Assembly: GCA_964542225.1 (NCBI GenBank)
Contig: CAZITO010000030.1
Location: 1 to 21,851 of the forward strand
DNA from: Scybalousia_A sp964542225
GTDB taxonomy: Bacteria; Bacteroidota; Bacteroidia; Bacteroidales; P3
Direction of reading: 5' to 3'
DNA: 21,851 nt
The first letter of the stretch is position 1. Each line of letters begins with the position of its first letter. The notes under the pieces are model-generated. The model had not been told where the DNA came from, searched no databases, and was given only the letters and a program-made list of their open reading frames with translations. The position numbers and the translations under genes are program-made. Below, piece after piece: positions 8,072-15,688 of this stretch.

Positions 8072-9238
8072 ATGAAAAAAGGATTTGTACAAGTTATCAA
8101 AAGGGAATTGCAGAGAATTATATCTCGTCCCATCTATATTATGATGACCATGGTTATTCCCGCTTTGATAATAATATTCTTTGCTACATTCCTCAATCAA
8201 GGAGTGCCTAAACAAATGCCTATTGCCATAGTGGATTTTGATAATTCTGCTCTGTCAAGGACTATTTCCCGTAATCTTTCGGCAGGACAAATGTGCAGTG
8301 TAAAGTATAAACTATCTTCATACGAAAGTGCAAAGGTGAAAATGCGACAAGGTAAAATCTATGCTTTTGTTGTTATTCCTCGCAACTTTGAAAAAGATGT
8401 TTATACGGGCAAGGCTCCTAACGTCAATTTTTATATGGAATACGCTCATTACTTGGGTTCATCCTTGATAATGAAAGAAATAAACACCACTTTGACCACC
8501 ATTGCCGTAGGAGCGGATTTAAAGATGAGATTGCTCAAAGGAGAAAACACTTCGTACGCAATGTCTCAAGTAAACCCCATATCAAATGATAATCACATTA
8601 TAGCAAATCCTATTTTAAATTATGCCTTATATTTGAGTTCTATAATGATGCCGGGTATCATTTGTATAATGGCAATGATTTGTACTATCTACGCTGTTGG
8701 TATAGAATTAAAAATAGGTTCTTCTCGCAGATGGCTTGTTTATTCCAATAGAAATATACTTACTGCTCTCAGTGCAAAACTTTTTCCTTATACTCTTTTG
8801 TATACCATTATGATTATACTTAGCGAAATAGTCATGGAAAAATTTATGGGCTTTCCTAATGAGGGCAATCCTGCCGTTATGTATCTCGGTGCAATGTTTA
8901 CGGTTATTTCCTATCAGGCCATGGGGTTGCTTATTTTGGGAATAGTGCCTTCCATGCGTACGGCTATGAGTGTGGCGGCTTTTTATGGCGTTATGTCTTT
9001 TACACTTACGGGCTTTACCTACCCCAATGAAGCAATGTTGCCGGCTGTACGACCGTTTACTTTTATTTATCCGCTTAGACAATACTATCAACTTTACTGC
9101 AATGTACAGATAAACGGATTGTCATTTGCAGAAAATTTATTGCCATTTGCTTTTTTGATGATATTTTGGTTATTGCCTTTCTTTGTTGTCAAAAGAATAA
9201 AAGCCGTTGCCATAAAACTTGACTACGAGAGGGATTAA
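8072..9238 (+). CDS. ABC-2 type transporter permease, first of a pair
   Basis: The 388-aa protein has the layout of ABC-2 efflux permeases of the YbhS/YbhR and YhhJ type: one N-terminal membrane helix (residues ~24-44), a long periplasmic domain (~45-205) opening with PIAIVDFDNSALSRTI, and about five clustered helices in the C-terminal half. The ABC-2 motif region is near 320-345 (LTGFTYPNEAMLPAVRPFTF). It shares this plan, but not close sequence identity, with the next gene, so the two probably form a heterodimer. The start at 8072 is the first ATG matching family N-termini (KRELQRIISRPIYI). No ATP-binding subunit is encoded in this operon. The transported compound is unknown. Confidence 0.86.
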   Translation: MKKGFVQVIKRELQRIISRPIYIMMTMVIPALIIIFFATFLNQGVPKQMPIAIVDFDNSALSRTISRNLSAGQMCSVKYKLSSYESAKVKMRQGKIYAFVVIPRNFEKDVYTGKAPNVNFYMEYAHYLGSSLIMKEINTTLTTIAVGADLKMRLLKGENTSYAMSQVNPISNDNHIIANPILNYALYLSSIMMPGIICIMAMICTIYAVGIELKIGSSRRWLVYSNRNILTALSAKLFPYTLLYTIMIILSEIVMEKFMGFPNEGNPAVMYLGAMFTVISYQAMGLLILGIVPSMRTAMSVAAFYGVMSFTLTGFTYPNEAMLPAVRPFTFIYPLRQYYQLYCNVQINGLSFAENLLPFAFLMIFWLLPFFVVKRIKAVAIKLDYERD

Positions 9239-9272
9239 ATACGTGGCAAACAAATAAGAGAATTGTAAAGAA

Positions 9273-10571
9273 ATGAAGATAAATTTGAATTTTAATACTA
9301 TAAAGCAGGCTTTAAAAGAAAACCGTATGGCGTGGTTGGATATGTTTTATATCCTACGTAAAGAGTTGTATGGTATATTCACGGATGCCGGAGTTGTTAT
9401 CATATTTTTTATTGCTACTTTGATTTATCCTTTGGCAGTTTGTTTTATTTATTATAAAGAAAGCCTACACGATGCCCCCATAGCTGTTGTAGACAATTCT
9501 CATTCATCTTTGAGCAGAAAGTATATTCGTATGATAGATGCAACGCCTGAGATTAAGGTTGAGTATGAATGTACGTCTATGACAGAGGCTATTAATTTGC
9601 AAAAGCACGGCAAAGCACACGGTATAATCAATATACCAAAAAGTTTTTCCAAAGATATTAATACGGGCAAACAAACATACGTTAATGTTTTTGCTGATGT
9701 TTCTTCTTTCTTTTGGTATAGAAATTTATCCGTGGCTACGGCTTACGTAAGCAGAACAATGGGCTATGAAATAGAAGCCAAAGGACTTATTGCACAAGGC
9801 TCTACGTACGATGATGCTGTGCGAAGCGTAAGAAAATTCATTCCGCAAGAGACAATTCTTTACAATCCCGGAGGTTATCCCTCTTTCCTTATTCCGATTG
9901 TACTTATAATAGTTATACAACAAACCATTTTTATGGGAATTGGAATGATGGCAGGCAAAACCACAGAACGCAGTCGGTGGAGAGATTTGACACCTAACAA
10001 TGTGCATTATAGAGGATTGTTTCGTGTGATTTTTGGCAGGGCTTTGGCAGTGTTTATTGTCTATATTCCCATAAGTATTTACTTACTTATAATAATTCCG
10101 CACATATTCAACTTGCCTGCTCTTATGAGTTATCCTTTGGAATTGCTTTGGTTTATAATACCGTTCTTGTTTGCAAGCATATTGCTCGGAATGACTATTT
10201 CCACATTGTTTTATCATAGAGAAAACGCTATTCCTGTCTATATTTTTATGTCTATACCTATACTTTTGATGAGTGGTTTTTCTTGGCCAAGAGAAGGTAT
10301 GCCTGAGTTTTGGAAAATATTCTCGTATATCTTTCCTTCCACTCTTGCTGCCAATGGTTATGTAAGAATGAATACCTTAGGAGCTTCTTTTTGGGAAATA
10401 AGCACAGAACATTTTGCCCTTTGGGTGCAGGTGGCTGTTTATCTTTCCACAACGTTTTTTGCTTATCGCCTGCGTCTTACTCGCAAAGCAAGACAAGAAC
10501 GCAGAGCCGAAAAACGCAGATTGAAAAAAATATTTGTTAAAAAGAGGTATCTGTTGCCTATTAGGAAATAA
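9273..10571 (+). CDS. ABC-2 type transporter permease, second of a pair
   Basis: This 432-aa paralogue of the preceding permease has the same plan: a first helix near residues 38-57, a periplasmic domain opening PIAVVDNSHSSLSRKY, then five or so helices, with the MSGFSWPREGMPEFW segment near 345 corresponding to TGFTYPNEAM in its partner. The N-terminus is about 20 residues longer than the partner's. The last ~30 residues are a strongly basic cytosolic tail (RLTRKARQERRAEKRRLKKI) that could contact an ATPase, membrane lipid or nucleic acid; this is speculation. The gene is 34 nt behind the first permease and closes the operon. No ABC ATPase follows; instead there is a repeat element. Confidence 0.86.
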   Translation: MKINLNFNTIKQALKENRMAWLDMFYILRKELYGIFTDAGVVIIFFIATLIYPLAVCFIYYKESLHDAPIAVVDNSHSSLSRKYIRMIDATPEIKVEYECTSMTEAINLQKHGKAHGIINIPKSFSKDINTGKQTYVNVFADVSSFFWYRNLSVATAYVSRTMGYEIEAKGLIAQGSTYDDAVRSVRKFIPQETILYNPGGYPSFLIPIVLIIVIQQTIFMGIGMMAGKTTERSRWRDLTPNNVHYRGLFRVIFGRALAVFIVYIPISIYLLIIIPHIFNLPALMSYPLELLWFIIPFLFASILLGMTISTLFYHRENAIPVYIFMSIPILLMSGFSWPREGMPEFWKIFSYIFPSTLAANGYVRMNTLGASFWEISTEHFALWVQVAVYLSTTFFAYRLRLTRKARQERRAEKRRLKKIFVKKRYLLPIRK

Positions 10572-10593
10572 CCTTATTCTATCTGCGCAACTC

Positions 10594-10612
10594 GGTATAA
10601 AATACCACTTTT
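10594..10612 (+). terminator. Possible weak terminator of the efflux operon
   Basis: A short perfect hairpin (GGTAT, AAA loop, ATACC; 10594-10606) is followed within two bases by a short T-run. It lies 22 nt after the last permease stop and before the repeat element. The 5-bp stem is AT-rich, so termination would be inefficient at best. Confidence 0.3.
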
Positions 10613-10668
10613 TCTATGAAATCGGTTTACTGAAAATCAATAAGTTACAAAATAAATTTTTGCACGCG

Positions 10669-10701
10669 TTTGGTCAGGTCAGAGAATCTTCGTAACTTTG
10701 C
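10669..10701 (+). promoter_or_regulatory. Strong consensus promoter with no gene behind it
   Basis: TTTG (10669-10672), a 20-nt spacer and TAACTTTGC (10693-10701) together form a textbook Bacteroidota promoter, one of the two best in the window. Transcription would start near 10708 and run right. No start codon opens a frame longer than a few codons before the hairpin at 10950. Confidence 0.75.
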
Positions 10702-10707
10702 ATAGAG

Positions 10708-10967
10708 AAATACCCTTAGCACAAAATTACCAATTTTCACCCTTATAACTACCTAATAATCAGTGATAACGAATCGGCGTTTTATTTTATCGAAACGGGC
10801 AAAGAAAAAATTTTTCCCTTAAAAAACCTCTCGAAACCGCTGAAAATGACCATTTTTGCCCATTTTTGACCCCTCTAAAAAGGTTAACTCATTGATAATC
10901 AATTGTGGCACCTTTATTTTTGACTTTTTAATACCCATCAATTAAATTTCAGGCTCAGCCTGTTTTT
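10708..10967 (+). ncRNA. Candidate non-coding RNA of the repeat element
   Basis: A transcript from the orphan promoter to the T-run after the hairpin at 10950-10967 would be about 260 nt. It lacks an open frame; the ATG at about 10847 reads only MTIFAHF before a stop. The inverted copy near 21600-21851 has the same core and a hairpin plus T-run at the same place with different arm bases, which favours RNA structure over chance. I do not recognise the family. The alternative is the leader of a decayed transposable element. Confidence 0.4.
10950..10967 (+). terminator. Terminator-like hairpin inside repeat copy 1
   Basis: CAGGC (10950-10954), loop TCA, GCCTG (10958-10962), then five T. The equivalent on the minus strand of copy 2 is GGCTT, a 5-nt loop, AAGCC, then TGTTTTT (21618 down to 21597), so the stem is kept while the bases change. 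It would stop the transcript from the orphan promoter before it runs antisense into the MenD-like gene. Confidence 0.6.
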
Positions 10968-11046
10968 ATTGGGCAAAGCCACACCCATTAGGTGTTTTAT
11001 AAGATAAGGGCAAAGCCGTTACTTTTCTTATGAGTTGGCGTAGTGG

Positions 11047-12771
11047 TTAAATATTGGTAAGGAAATGTTTGGCTTTCTTTATCAGTTTTTCTTTGTTGGT
11101 CGGTTGCTCTATGTTTCTCATCAGATAAAGTGCTTTGGTTTCGTCTTCCTCTTTTGTAAAAACTTCAAACAAAATCGGACTCTCCCCTATCCTATCCTCC
11201 ACAAAGACCTTATATCTCTGTAAAAATTCTTCTTTATTGTTGGCACAGATATATTTAAAACCTAAATCTTCGGCAAAATGTTTGATTAGATTAGGGGATT
11301 TATTGCCATTATGCCCTTTGGCAGCAATAAAACTATTGCTTTCCTCGCCAAACATTGCTCCTGCGTGATTATAGTTTTTAAATTCCTGTCCCAAACCATT
11401 GTTTATCATTAAAATTCTTATATTTTTCGGCAAATATCTGTTGGCCAATACATTCAAATCATAAAATGTTGCCAAATCTCCAAGCACTGCAAAGCATAAT
11501 TTATCTTTACTTGCCAAAGCAGTACCTACCAAAGAAGACAAACAACCATCTATACCAAAACCGCCCACATTGGAATAAACCTCTATATCTTTGGCAATAT
11601 CAAAAAAATTCCACGAACGCAAAGAATTGAGTATTCCCAAATGCAGAACAATGTTTTGAGGCAATTTGTCGGAAAGGAATTTTGCTATATAAATATTTGA
11701 AAAAGGCAAATCAGGTATTTGATTAAATAATCTTTGTTTTTCTGCATAACAGGTTTGATAAAAATCGTTTCGCTCTTCTATTGTGGGCGATAAAGCAAGA
11801 TACTTGGAGAAAAATTCCTCTTCCTCCATATCAAAAACATAGTTAAGTTTTTTAAAAGTATCTCTCATTTCTCCGTCATTGGATACCCGCCATACTTGAG
11901 AGGTATTTCTCATTAAAGACATAGTGCAGTAATCTCCACTCACATCCCCTATATGTATTATTAAATCAAAACTGATATTATTATGTTTTACATCTTGCGC
12001 CCCTTTGATAACAAAATTCAAAGCATTTTGTCCGTTATAATTGCTTGTATGGTCTTTGAAAACAACGGCATCATATCTTAAAGCAAAAGATTCTATAATC
12101 TTGGTTTGTTCCTGTGTCATAGGCAAATGAGAACCCATAAAAATACCTATATTCCCATTTGGCAAAGGAGGAAAATCATCTTGGAATCGTATTGTTTTGA
12201 TAAGTTTGATTGGTGGCAAAGTTTTTATTGAATACTCCCTGCTATATGTGGTTTCCATATTTATATGCACAGGACCTCCGCCCCTATAAAACAAAGAAGT
12301 AAAGGCTTTGTTGAGAATAATTTGCGAATGCCACGCATCGTCCTCGTTTTTTATGGTCAAAAGATTTATGGAGCAAACGGCGATATCCTTTGGCAAACTT
12401 CCCCTATCTATCACCTGAGGCACGAGATGTCCTATATTATGAAGATTTTGAGTAGAAGTACAGGCAATTATGGGAAGTTTTCTATAATAGGCTTCCGTCA
12501 AAGCGGGAATATAATTGCGAGAAGCAGTGGCACCGGTGCAAGAAAGAACCACAGGCTCTTTGCTTTGCTCTGACAATCCCACAGCCATATAAGCCGCACT
12601 GCGTTCATCCACACAAGAATAAATTTCAAAAAAATCATCCCTCTCCACACTGCTGACAAAAGTTATATTGGTTGTGCCCGGCGAGGCTACTATTTTTCTT
12701 ATGCCATATTGTTTAAGAAAAGCAATAAAAAAAAGTACATTCTTTTCTGAAGTATAAAAAAATTGTGCCAT
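11047..12771 (-). CDS. MenD-like thiamine-diphosphate-dependent enzyme of unknown substrate
   Basis: This 574-aa protein has the three-domain plan of ThDP decarboxylases and is closest in pattern to MenD. The catalytic glutamate is in VDERSAAYMAVG (E56), as in MenD's DERSAGF motif. The ThDP/metal site is near residues 427-460 (GDLATFYDLN ... INNG, matching MenD's GDLSxLxDLN ... NNxG). It is probably not the menaquinone enzyme: MenD's substrate-binding Arg in SPGSR is Thr here (SPGTTN, 30-35), and the Arg in SNRGxxGIDG is Val (SNVGGFGIDG, near 405). No other men gene is in the window. From memory, similar proteins occur in surface-polysaccharide loci of Bacteroidota, which would suggest a 2-oxoacid or sugar-acid condensation or decarboxylation; this is uncertain. 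It starts 11 nt after the phosphoesterase and shares its promoter. Confidence 0.75.
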   Translation of the reverse strand: MAQFFYTSEKNVLFFIAFLKQYGIRKIVASPGTTNITFVSSVERDDFFEIYSCVDERSAAYMAVGLSEQSKEPVVLSCTGATASRNYIPALTEAYYRKLPIIACTSTQNLHNIGHLVPQVIDRGSLPKDIAVCSINLLTIKNEDDAWHSQIILNKAFTSLFYRGGGPVHINMETTYSREYSIKTLPPIKLIKTIRFQDDFPPLPNGNIGIFMGSHLPMTQEQTKIIESFALRYDAVVFKDHTSNYNGQNALNFVIKGAQDVKHNNISFDLIIHIGDVSGDYCTMSLMRNTSQVWRVSNDGEMRDTFKKLNYVFDMEEEEFFSKYLALSPTIEERNDFYQTCYAEKQRLFNQIPDLPFSNIYIAKFLSDKLPQNIVLHLGILNSLRSWNFFDIAKDIEVYSNVGGFGIDGCLSSLVGTALASKDKLCFAVLGDLATFYDLNVLANRYLPKNIRILMINNGLGQEFKNYNHAGAMFGEESNSFIAAKGHNGNKSPNLIKHFAEDLGFKYICANNKEEFLQRYKVFVEDRIGESPILFEVFTKEEDETKALYLMRNIEQPTNKEKLIKKAKHFLTNI

Positions 12772-12782
12772 TGTTTATGAAT

Positions 12783-13865
12783 TTATTTTTGTCTTAAAGT
12801 TAAAACAACATATTCGCTCTTTGTCCCTATACGAAACTTACCTCCCCATATTCCCAAGCCGGAGGAAATGTAATAATCGGTTTGACCTTTTTTATAGTAA
12901 CCGTATGCTTTTTCGTATATTGCATCGGTAATAAGATTAATAGGGAAAACTTGTCCATAATGAGTATGACCCGAAAACTGAAAATCGACTCCTTCTTTTT
13001 GGGCTTGTTCCAAATTATAAGGTTGATGGTCAAGGAGAATATGATATTTGTTTTTATCTGTATCTTTAAGTATTTGTTTTAATTCTTTGCGCTTTGTGTT
13101 AATCCTATCGTCTCTTCCTGCGATAACAATGTTATTGTAGACAACAGAGGTATCTTGCAAAACGTTTATACCCGCTTTTTCATAAAAAGCCAATGCATCT
13201 TGCTTACCTGCAAAATACTCATGGTTGCCAAAACAAGCGTAAATCGGAGCATTTAAACGATGAAATTCATTATATACCTTCTGCTCAAAAAGGGGTCTAA
13301 TACTTCTGTCTATTATATCACCCGCTATGAGAATAAGGTCGGCTTGCTCTTTGTTAATCATATCCACCCACTTGGTAAAAGAATTTATTTGATTATGATA
13401 ACCCAAATGCAAATCGCTTATAAGTATTATTTTCAAAGGTTTTTCAATTTGTTTGTCTGTGGTAAGATTTAAACGCACCGCTTTTTTGTGATGATAATGT
13501 ACATTGCCATAAACAAACAAGGCAACAATAATGGTAAAAACAATCAAACTGCCTTTTATGGAATTAAAAAGAAAATCCTTTGGCAAAATATGACAACATC
13601 TCAAAACATCCATAAGCAAAAATATCATCAAAAGATACAAAAGAATGAACAGCCAAGAAGTTGTTATTTCATAAACAACAGCGGAAAAATTAATAGACAT
13701 CTTTTCAAATCCAAGCACAATACCCCATACCATAGTCACAAAAATCAACACACCTATTGTTACAGCAATACTTTTTCCCAACAAAGAAAAAGGTAGTATA
13801 TGCCACATTCTTATAAATACATAAACCAAAGCCACAATGGGTAATACAAAAAACAAATACTTCAT
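12783..13865 (-). CDS. Membrane-anchored metallophosphoesterase (YkuE/YaeI-like)
   Basis: The 360-aa protein has four predicted membrane helices in its first ~122 residues (about 4-20, 31-51, 67-86, 105-121) and then a calcineurin-like phosphoesterase domain. All metal ligands are visible: DLH (D151, H153), GDIID (D183), GNHE (N214, H215), H280 and GHTH (H300, H302). Relatives cleave the pyrophosphate of UDP-diacylglucosamine (LpxG) or act on other phospho-lipids, but the substrate here cannot be read. The domain would follow the last helix directly, so its side of the membrane depends on topology. A -7 box lies 60 nt upstream on the minus strand at 13925-13933. It is the first gene of an operon with the MenD-like enzyme. 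Confidence 0.88.
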   Translation of the reverse strand: MKYLFFVLPIVALVYVFIRMWHILPFSLLGKSIAVTIGVLIFVTMVWGIVLGFEKMSINFSAVVYEITTSWLFILLYLLMIFLLMDVLRCCHILPKDFLFNSIKGSLIVFTIIVALFVYGNVHYHHKKAVRLNLTTDKQIEKPLKIILISDLHLGYHNQINSFTKWVDMINKEQADLILIAGDIIDRSIRPLFEQKVYNEFHRLNAPIYACFGNHEYFAGKQDALAFYEKAGINVLQDTSVVYNNIVIAGRDDRINTKRKELKQILKDTDKNKYHILLDHQPYNLEQAQKEGVDFQFSGHTHYGQVFPINLITDAIYEKAYGYYKKGQTDYYISSGLGIWGGKFRIGTKSEYVVLTLRQK

Positions 13866-13924
13866 AAACTCTACTTTTTTTTAAATTTGATATATAAAAC
13901 GAACAAAAACCATATTTTATATAT

Positions 13925-13933
13925 GCAAAGATA
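13925..13933 (-). promoter_or_regulatory. -7 box of the phosphoesterase/MenD-like operon
   Basis: On the minus strand TATCTTTGC matches the consensus exactly and lies 60 nt before the phosphoesterase start at 13865. It reads leftwards, divergent from cca. Confidence 0.6.
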
Positions 13934-14069
13934 ATAAAAATATTGGGTATAACTTACACACTATGTTTTATAATTTTATGCGATAATGTACAAAGGCAGA
14001 GAAAAACTTTATTTCATTCAACTTACACTACAATATTTGATATAGGGTCAAAGAGTGCAAAAAAAACAT

Positions 14070-14078
14070 TACCTTTGC
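14070..14078 (+). promoter_or_regulatory. -7 box of cca; decides its start codon
   Basis: TACCTTTGC lies 45 nt before the ATG at 14123. It falls inside a longer in-frame reading that starts at 13943, so the upstream ATG would lie before the transcription start and cannot be used from this promoter. Confidence 0.65.
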
Positions 14079-14122
14079 AAAAAATATTGTTCGGGGTACA
14101 ATTTTTGGAAAGTAGCGGAAAA

Positions 14123-15574
14123 ATGAGTTTAAAAGAGCAAATTAACACAAAGGAAAAAATAAACAACGATATATTTCATCTTGTGGGCAGTGTTGCCGAT
14201 AGTATGAATGTTGAAACATACGTTATCGGAGGATATGTAAGGGATATTTTTCTAAACAGGGAGAGTACCGATATAGATATAGTGTGCATTGGAAGCGGAA
14301 TAGATTTGGCAAAAAAAGTTGCCGAACATTTGCCTTATTCAAACAAGGTTTATGTTTTTAAGTCTTTTGGTACAGCAATGATACATTATGTTTTGGACGG
14401 GAAAGATTGGCAAGTGGAATTTGTAGGAGCAAGAAAAGAATCTTATAGAACAAACAGCAGAAAACCTTTGGTAGAAGATGGCACCTTGCAAGATGACCAA
14501 AATCGCAGAGATTTTACCATAAACGCCATGGCTATTTGCCTAAACAAAGACAGATATGGTTATTTGCTTGACCCTTTTAATGGTTTGTACGATATAGAAA
14601 GGCAAATTATTCGCACTCCGCTTGACCCCGATGTTACTTTTTCGGACGACCCTTTGAGAATGTTGCGTTGCATTAGATTTGCTTCACAATTGGATTTTTC
14701 TATTTTGACAGAAACTTTTGAAGCCATAAAAAGAAATGCCTCACGTATAAAAATAATTTCTCAGGAAAGAATAACCGAAGAGTTAAATAAAATGCTGCTT
14801 TCCAAACGTCCTTCTGTGGCTTTCAAATTACTTGACAAATGTGGCTTGTTGCAAATCATACTACCCGAACTTGTTGCTCTCAAAGGAGTGGACAGCGTAG
14901 GAGAAAAAACACACAAAGATAATTTTCTTCACACTATGGAAGTATTGGACAATGTTGCCCGACAATCAAATAAATTATTTCTCCGCTGGGCTGCCCTTCT
15001 GCATGATATAGCAAAGCCTCTTTGCAAAAAATATGACAAAAAAACAGGTTTTTCTTTTCATGGACACGAAGTAAAAGGGTCTTATATGGTGGAAAAAATA
15101 TTTCGCCGTTTAAAACTACCTCTTAATGAAAATATGAAATATGTAAAAAAACTTGTCTTCCTTCACCTTAGACCTATTGCTTTGGTGGAAGATGAGGTAA
15201 CCGACTCGGCTGTAAGAAGGTGTTTGTTTGAGGCAGGCAATGATATTGACGACCTTATGATATTGTGTCATAGCGATATTACTTCAAAAAATCTTGCAAA
15301 AAAATCCCAATATATTTCCAATCTTAATTTGGTAAAACAAAAAATGCAGGAAATTGAAGAAAAGGATAGAATAAGAAATTTCAAAGTACCTGTAAGCGGG
15401 GAAGATATTATGAAAATATATAATCTTACTCCTTGCAAGGTTGTGGGTATTCTTAAAGATAAAATAAAAGAGGCTATTTTGGACGGAAGCATACATAATG
15501 ATAAACAAGAGGCTTTGAATTTACTTTATAAAGAGGCGGAGAAGTTAAACCTGAAACCACAAAATAACCTATAA
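14123..15574 (+). CDS. cca: CCA-adding tRNA nucleotidyltransferase with HD domain
   Basis: The 483-aa enzyme adds or repairs the 3' CCA of tRNAs; poly(A) polymerase is the alternative function within this family. The class II nucleotidyltransferase head has GGYVRD (residues 36-41) and the catalytic aspartates in TDIDIV (D50, D52), then QDDQNRRDFTINAMA near 130-145 for nucleotide choice and the neck DPLRMLRCIRFA. An HD phosphohydrolase domain follows (LRWAALLHDIAKP near 284-298, with FHGHEV after it). The tRNA encoded at 21319 lacks a genomic CCA, so the cell needs this activity. The reading extends upstream to 13943, but those 60 residues look non-coding and contain the promoter. aroK follows after a possible 31-aa gene. 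Confidence 0.9.
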   Translation: MSLKEQINTKEKINNDIFHLVGSVADSMNVETYVIGGYVRDIFLNRESTDIDIVCIGSGIDLAKKVAEHLPYSNKVYVFKSFGTAMIHYVLDGKDWQVEFVGARKESYRTNSRKPLVEDGTLQDDQNRRDFTINAMAICLNKDRYGYLLDPFNGLYDIERQIIRTPLDPDVTFSDDPLRMLRCIRFASQLDFSILTETFEAIKRNASRIKIISQERITEELNKMLLSKRPSVAFKLLDKCGLLQIILPELVALKGVDSVGEKTHKDNFLHTMEVLDNVARQSNKLFLRWAALLHDIAKPLCKKYDKKTGFSFHGHEVKGSYMVEKIFRRLKLPLNENMKYVKKLVFLHLRPIALVEDEVTDSAVRRCLFEAGNDIDDLMILCHSDITSKNLAKKSQYISNLNLVKQKMQEIEEKDRIRNFKVPVSGEDIMKIYNLTPCKVVGILKDKIKEAILDGSIHNDKQEALNLLYKEAEKLNLKPQNNL

Positions 15575-15586
15575 ATCAAAAAAACT

Positions 15587-15682
15587 ATGGCGGAAGAAGT
15601 AAATTATAAGAACATTTTTTGCGACTACAAGCAACTTGTGGAACAGGGGCTTTTACTTTGGGAAAGAGAAAATATATATTGA
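15587..15682 (+). CDS. Possible 31-residue protein between cca and aroK
   Basis: An ATG 12 nt after the cca stop opens a frame of 31 codons that ends 6 nt before the aroK ATG. The product would begin MAEEVNYKNIFCDYKQLVEQ and end LLLWERENIY: acidic/aromatic, one Cys, no membrane helix, with no match I recognise. Support comes from spacing, since it fills the gap exactly as an operon gene would. It could equally be chance, or a means of translational coupling to aroK, whose AAAGG lies between its stop and the aroK start. Confidence 0.4.
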   Translation: MAEEVNYKNIFCDYKQLVEQGLLLWERENIY

Positions 15683-15688
15683 AAGGTT

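Larger units (their letters stand above)
10619..11042 (+). repeat. Dispersed repeat element, copy 1 (about 420 bp)
   Basis: This stretch holds no coding frame of note. Its left 25 nt recur inverted at 1-25, and its right part recurs inverted at 21487-21851. The core 10771-10903 aligns gap-free to 21815-21683 with 114 of 133 positions identical by hand count, including a 32-nt identical run (10830-10861). In order it contains a consensus promoter, the core, a near-palindrome (ATTGATAATCAAT, 10891-10903), a terminator-like hairpin (10950-10967), a second hairpin (10981-10995) and two GGCAAAGCC phrases flanking it. The segment 10632-10648 is an imperfect inverted copy of 10882-10900 (13 of 17), which could be terminal inverted repeats of a smaller unit. 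The right end abuts the stop of the MenD-like gene. Confidence 0.75.

Noticed and set aside
8708..9091. Long minus-strand frames inside the efflux permeases and other genes
   Set aside because: They are mirror readings of well-supported genes, with His/Lys/Arg-rich or hydrophobic low-complexity translations and no family pattern.
10572..11046. A CRISPR array or direct-repeat array in the repeat region
   Set aside because: There are no regularly spaced repeats; the similarity is to single distant copies in inverted orientation.
11047..12771. Calling the ThDP enzyme menD
   Set aside because: Two substrate arginines of MenD are missing and there is no menaquinone gene context.
13943..14122. 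N-terminal extension of the CCA-adding enzyme from the ATG at 13943
   Set aside because: The extension contains the -7 box at 14070 and unrelated sequence; family N-termini start near the ATG at 14123.
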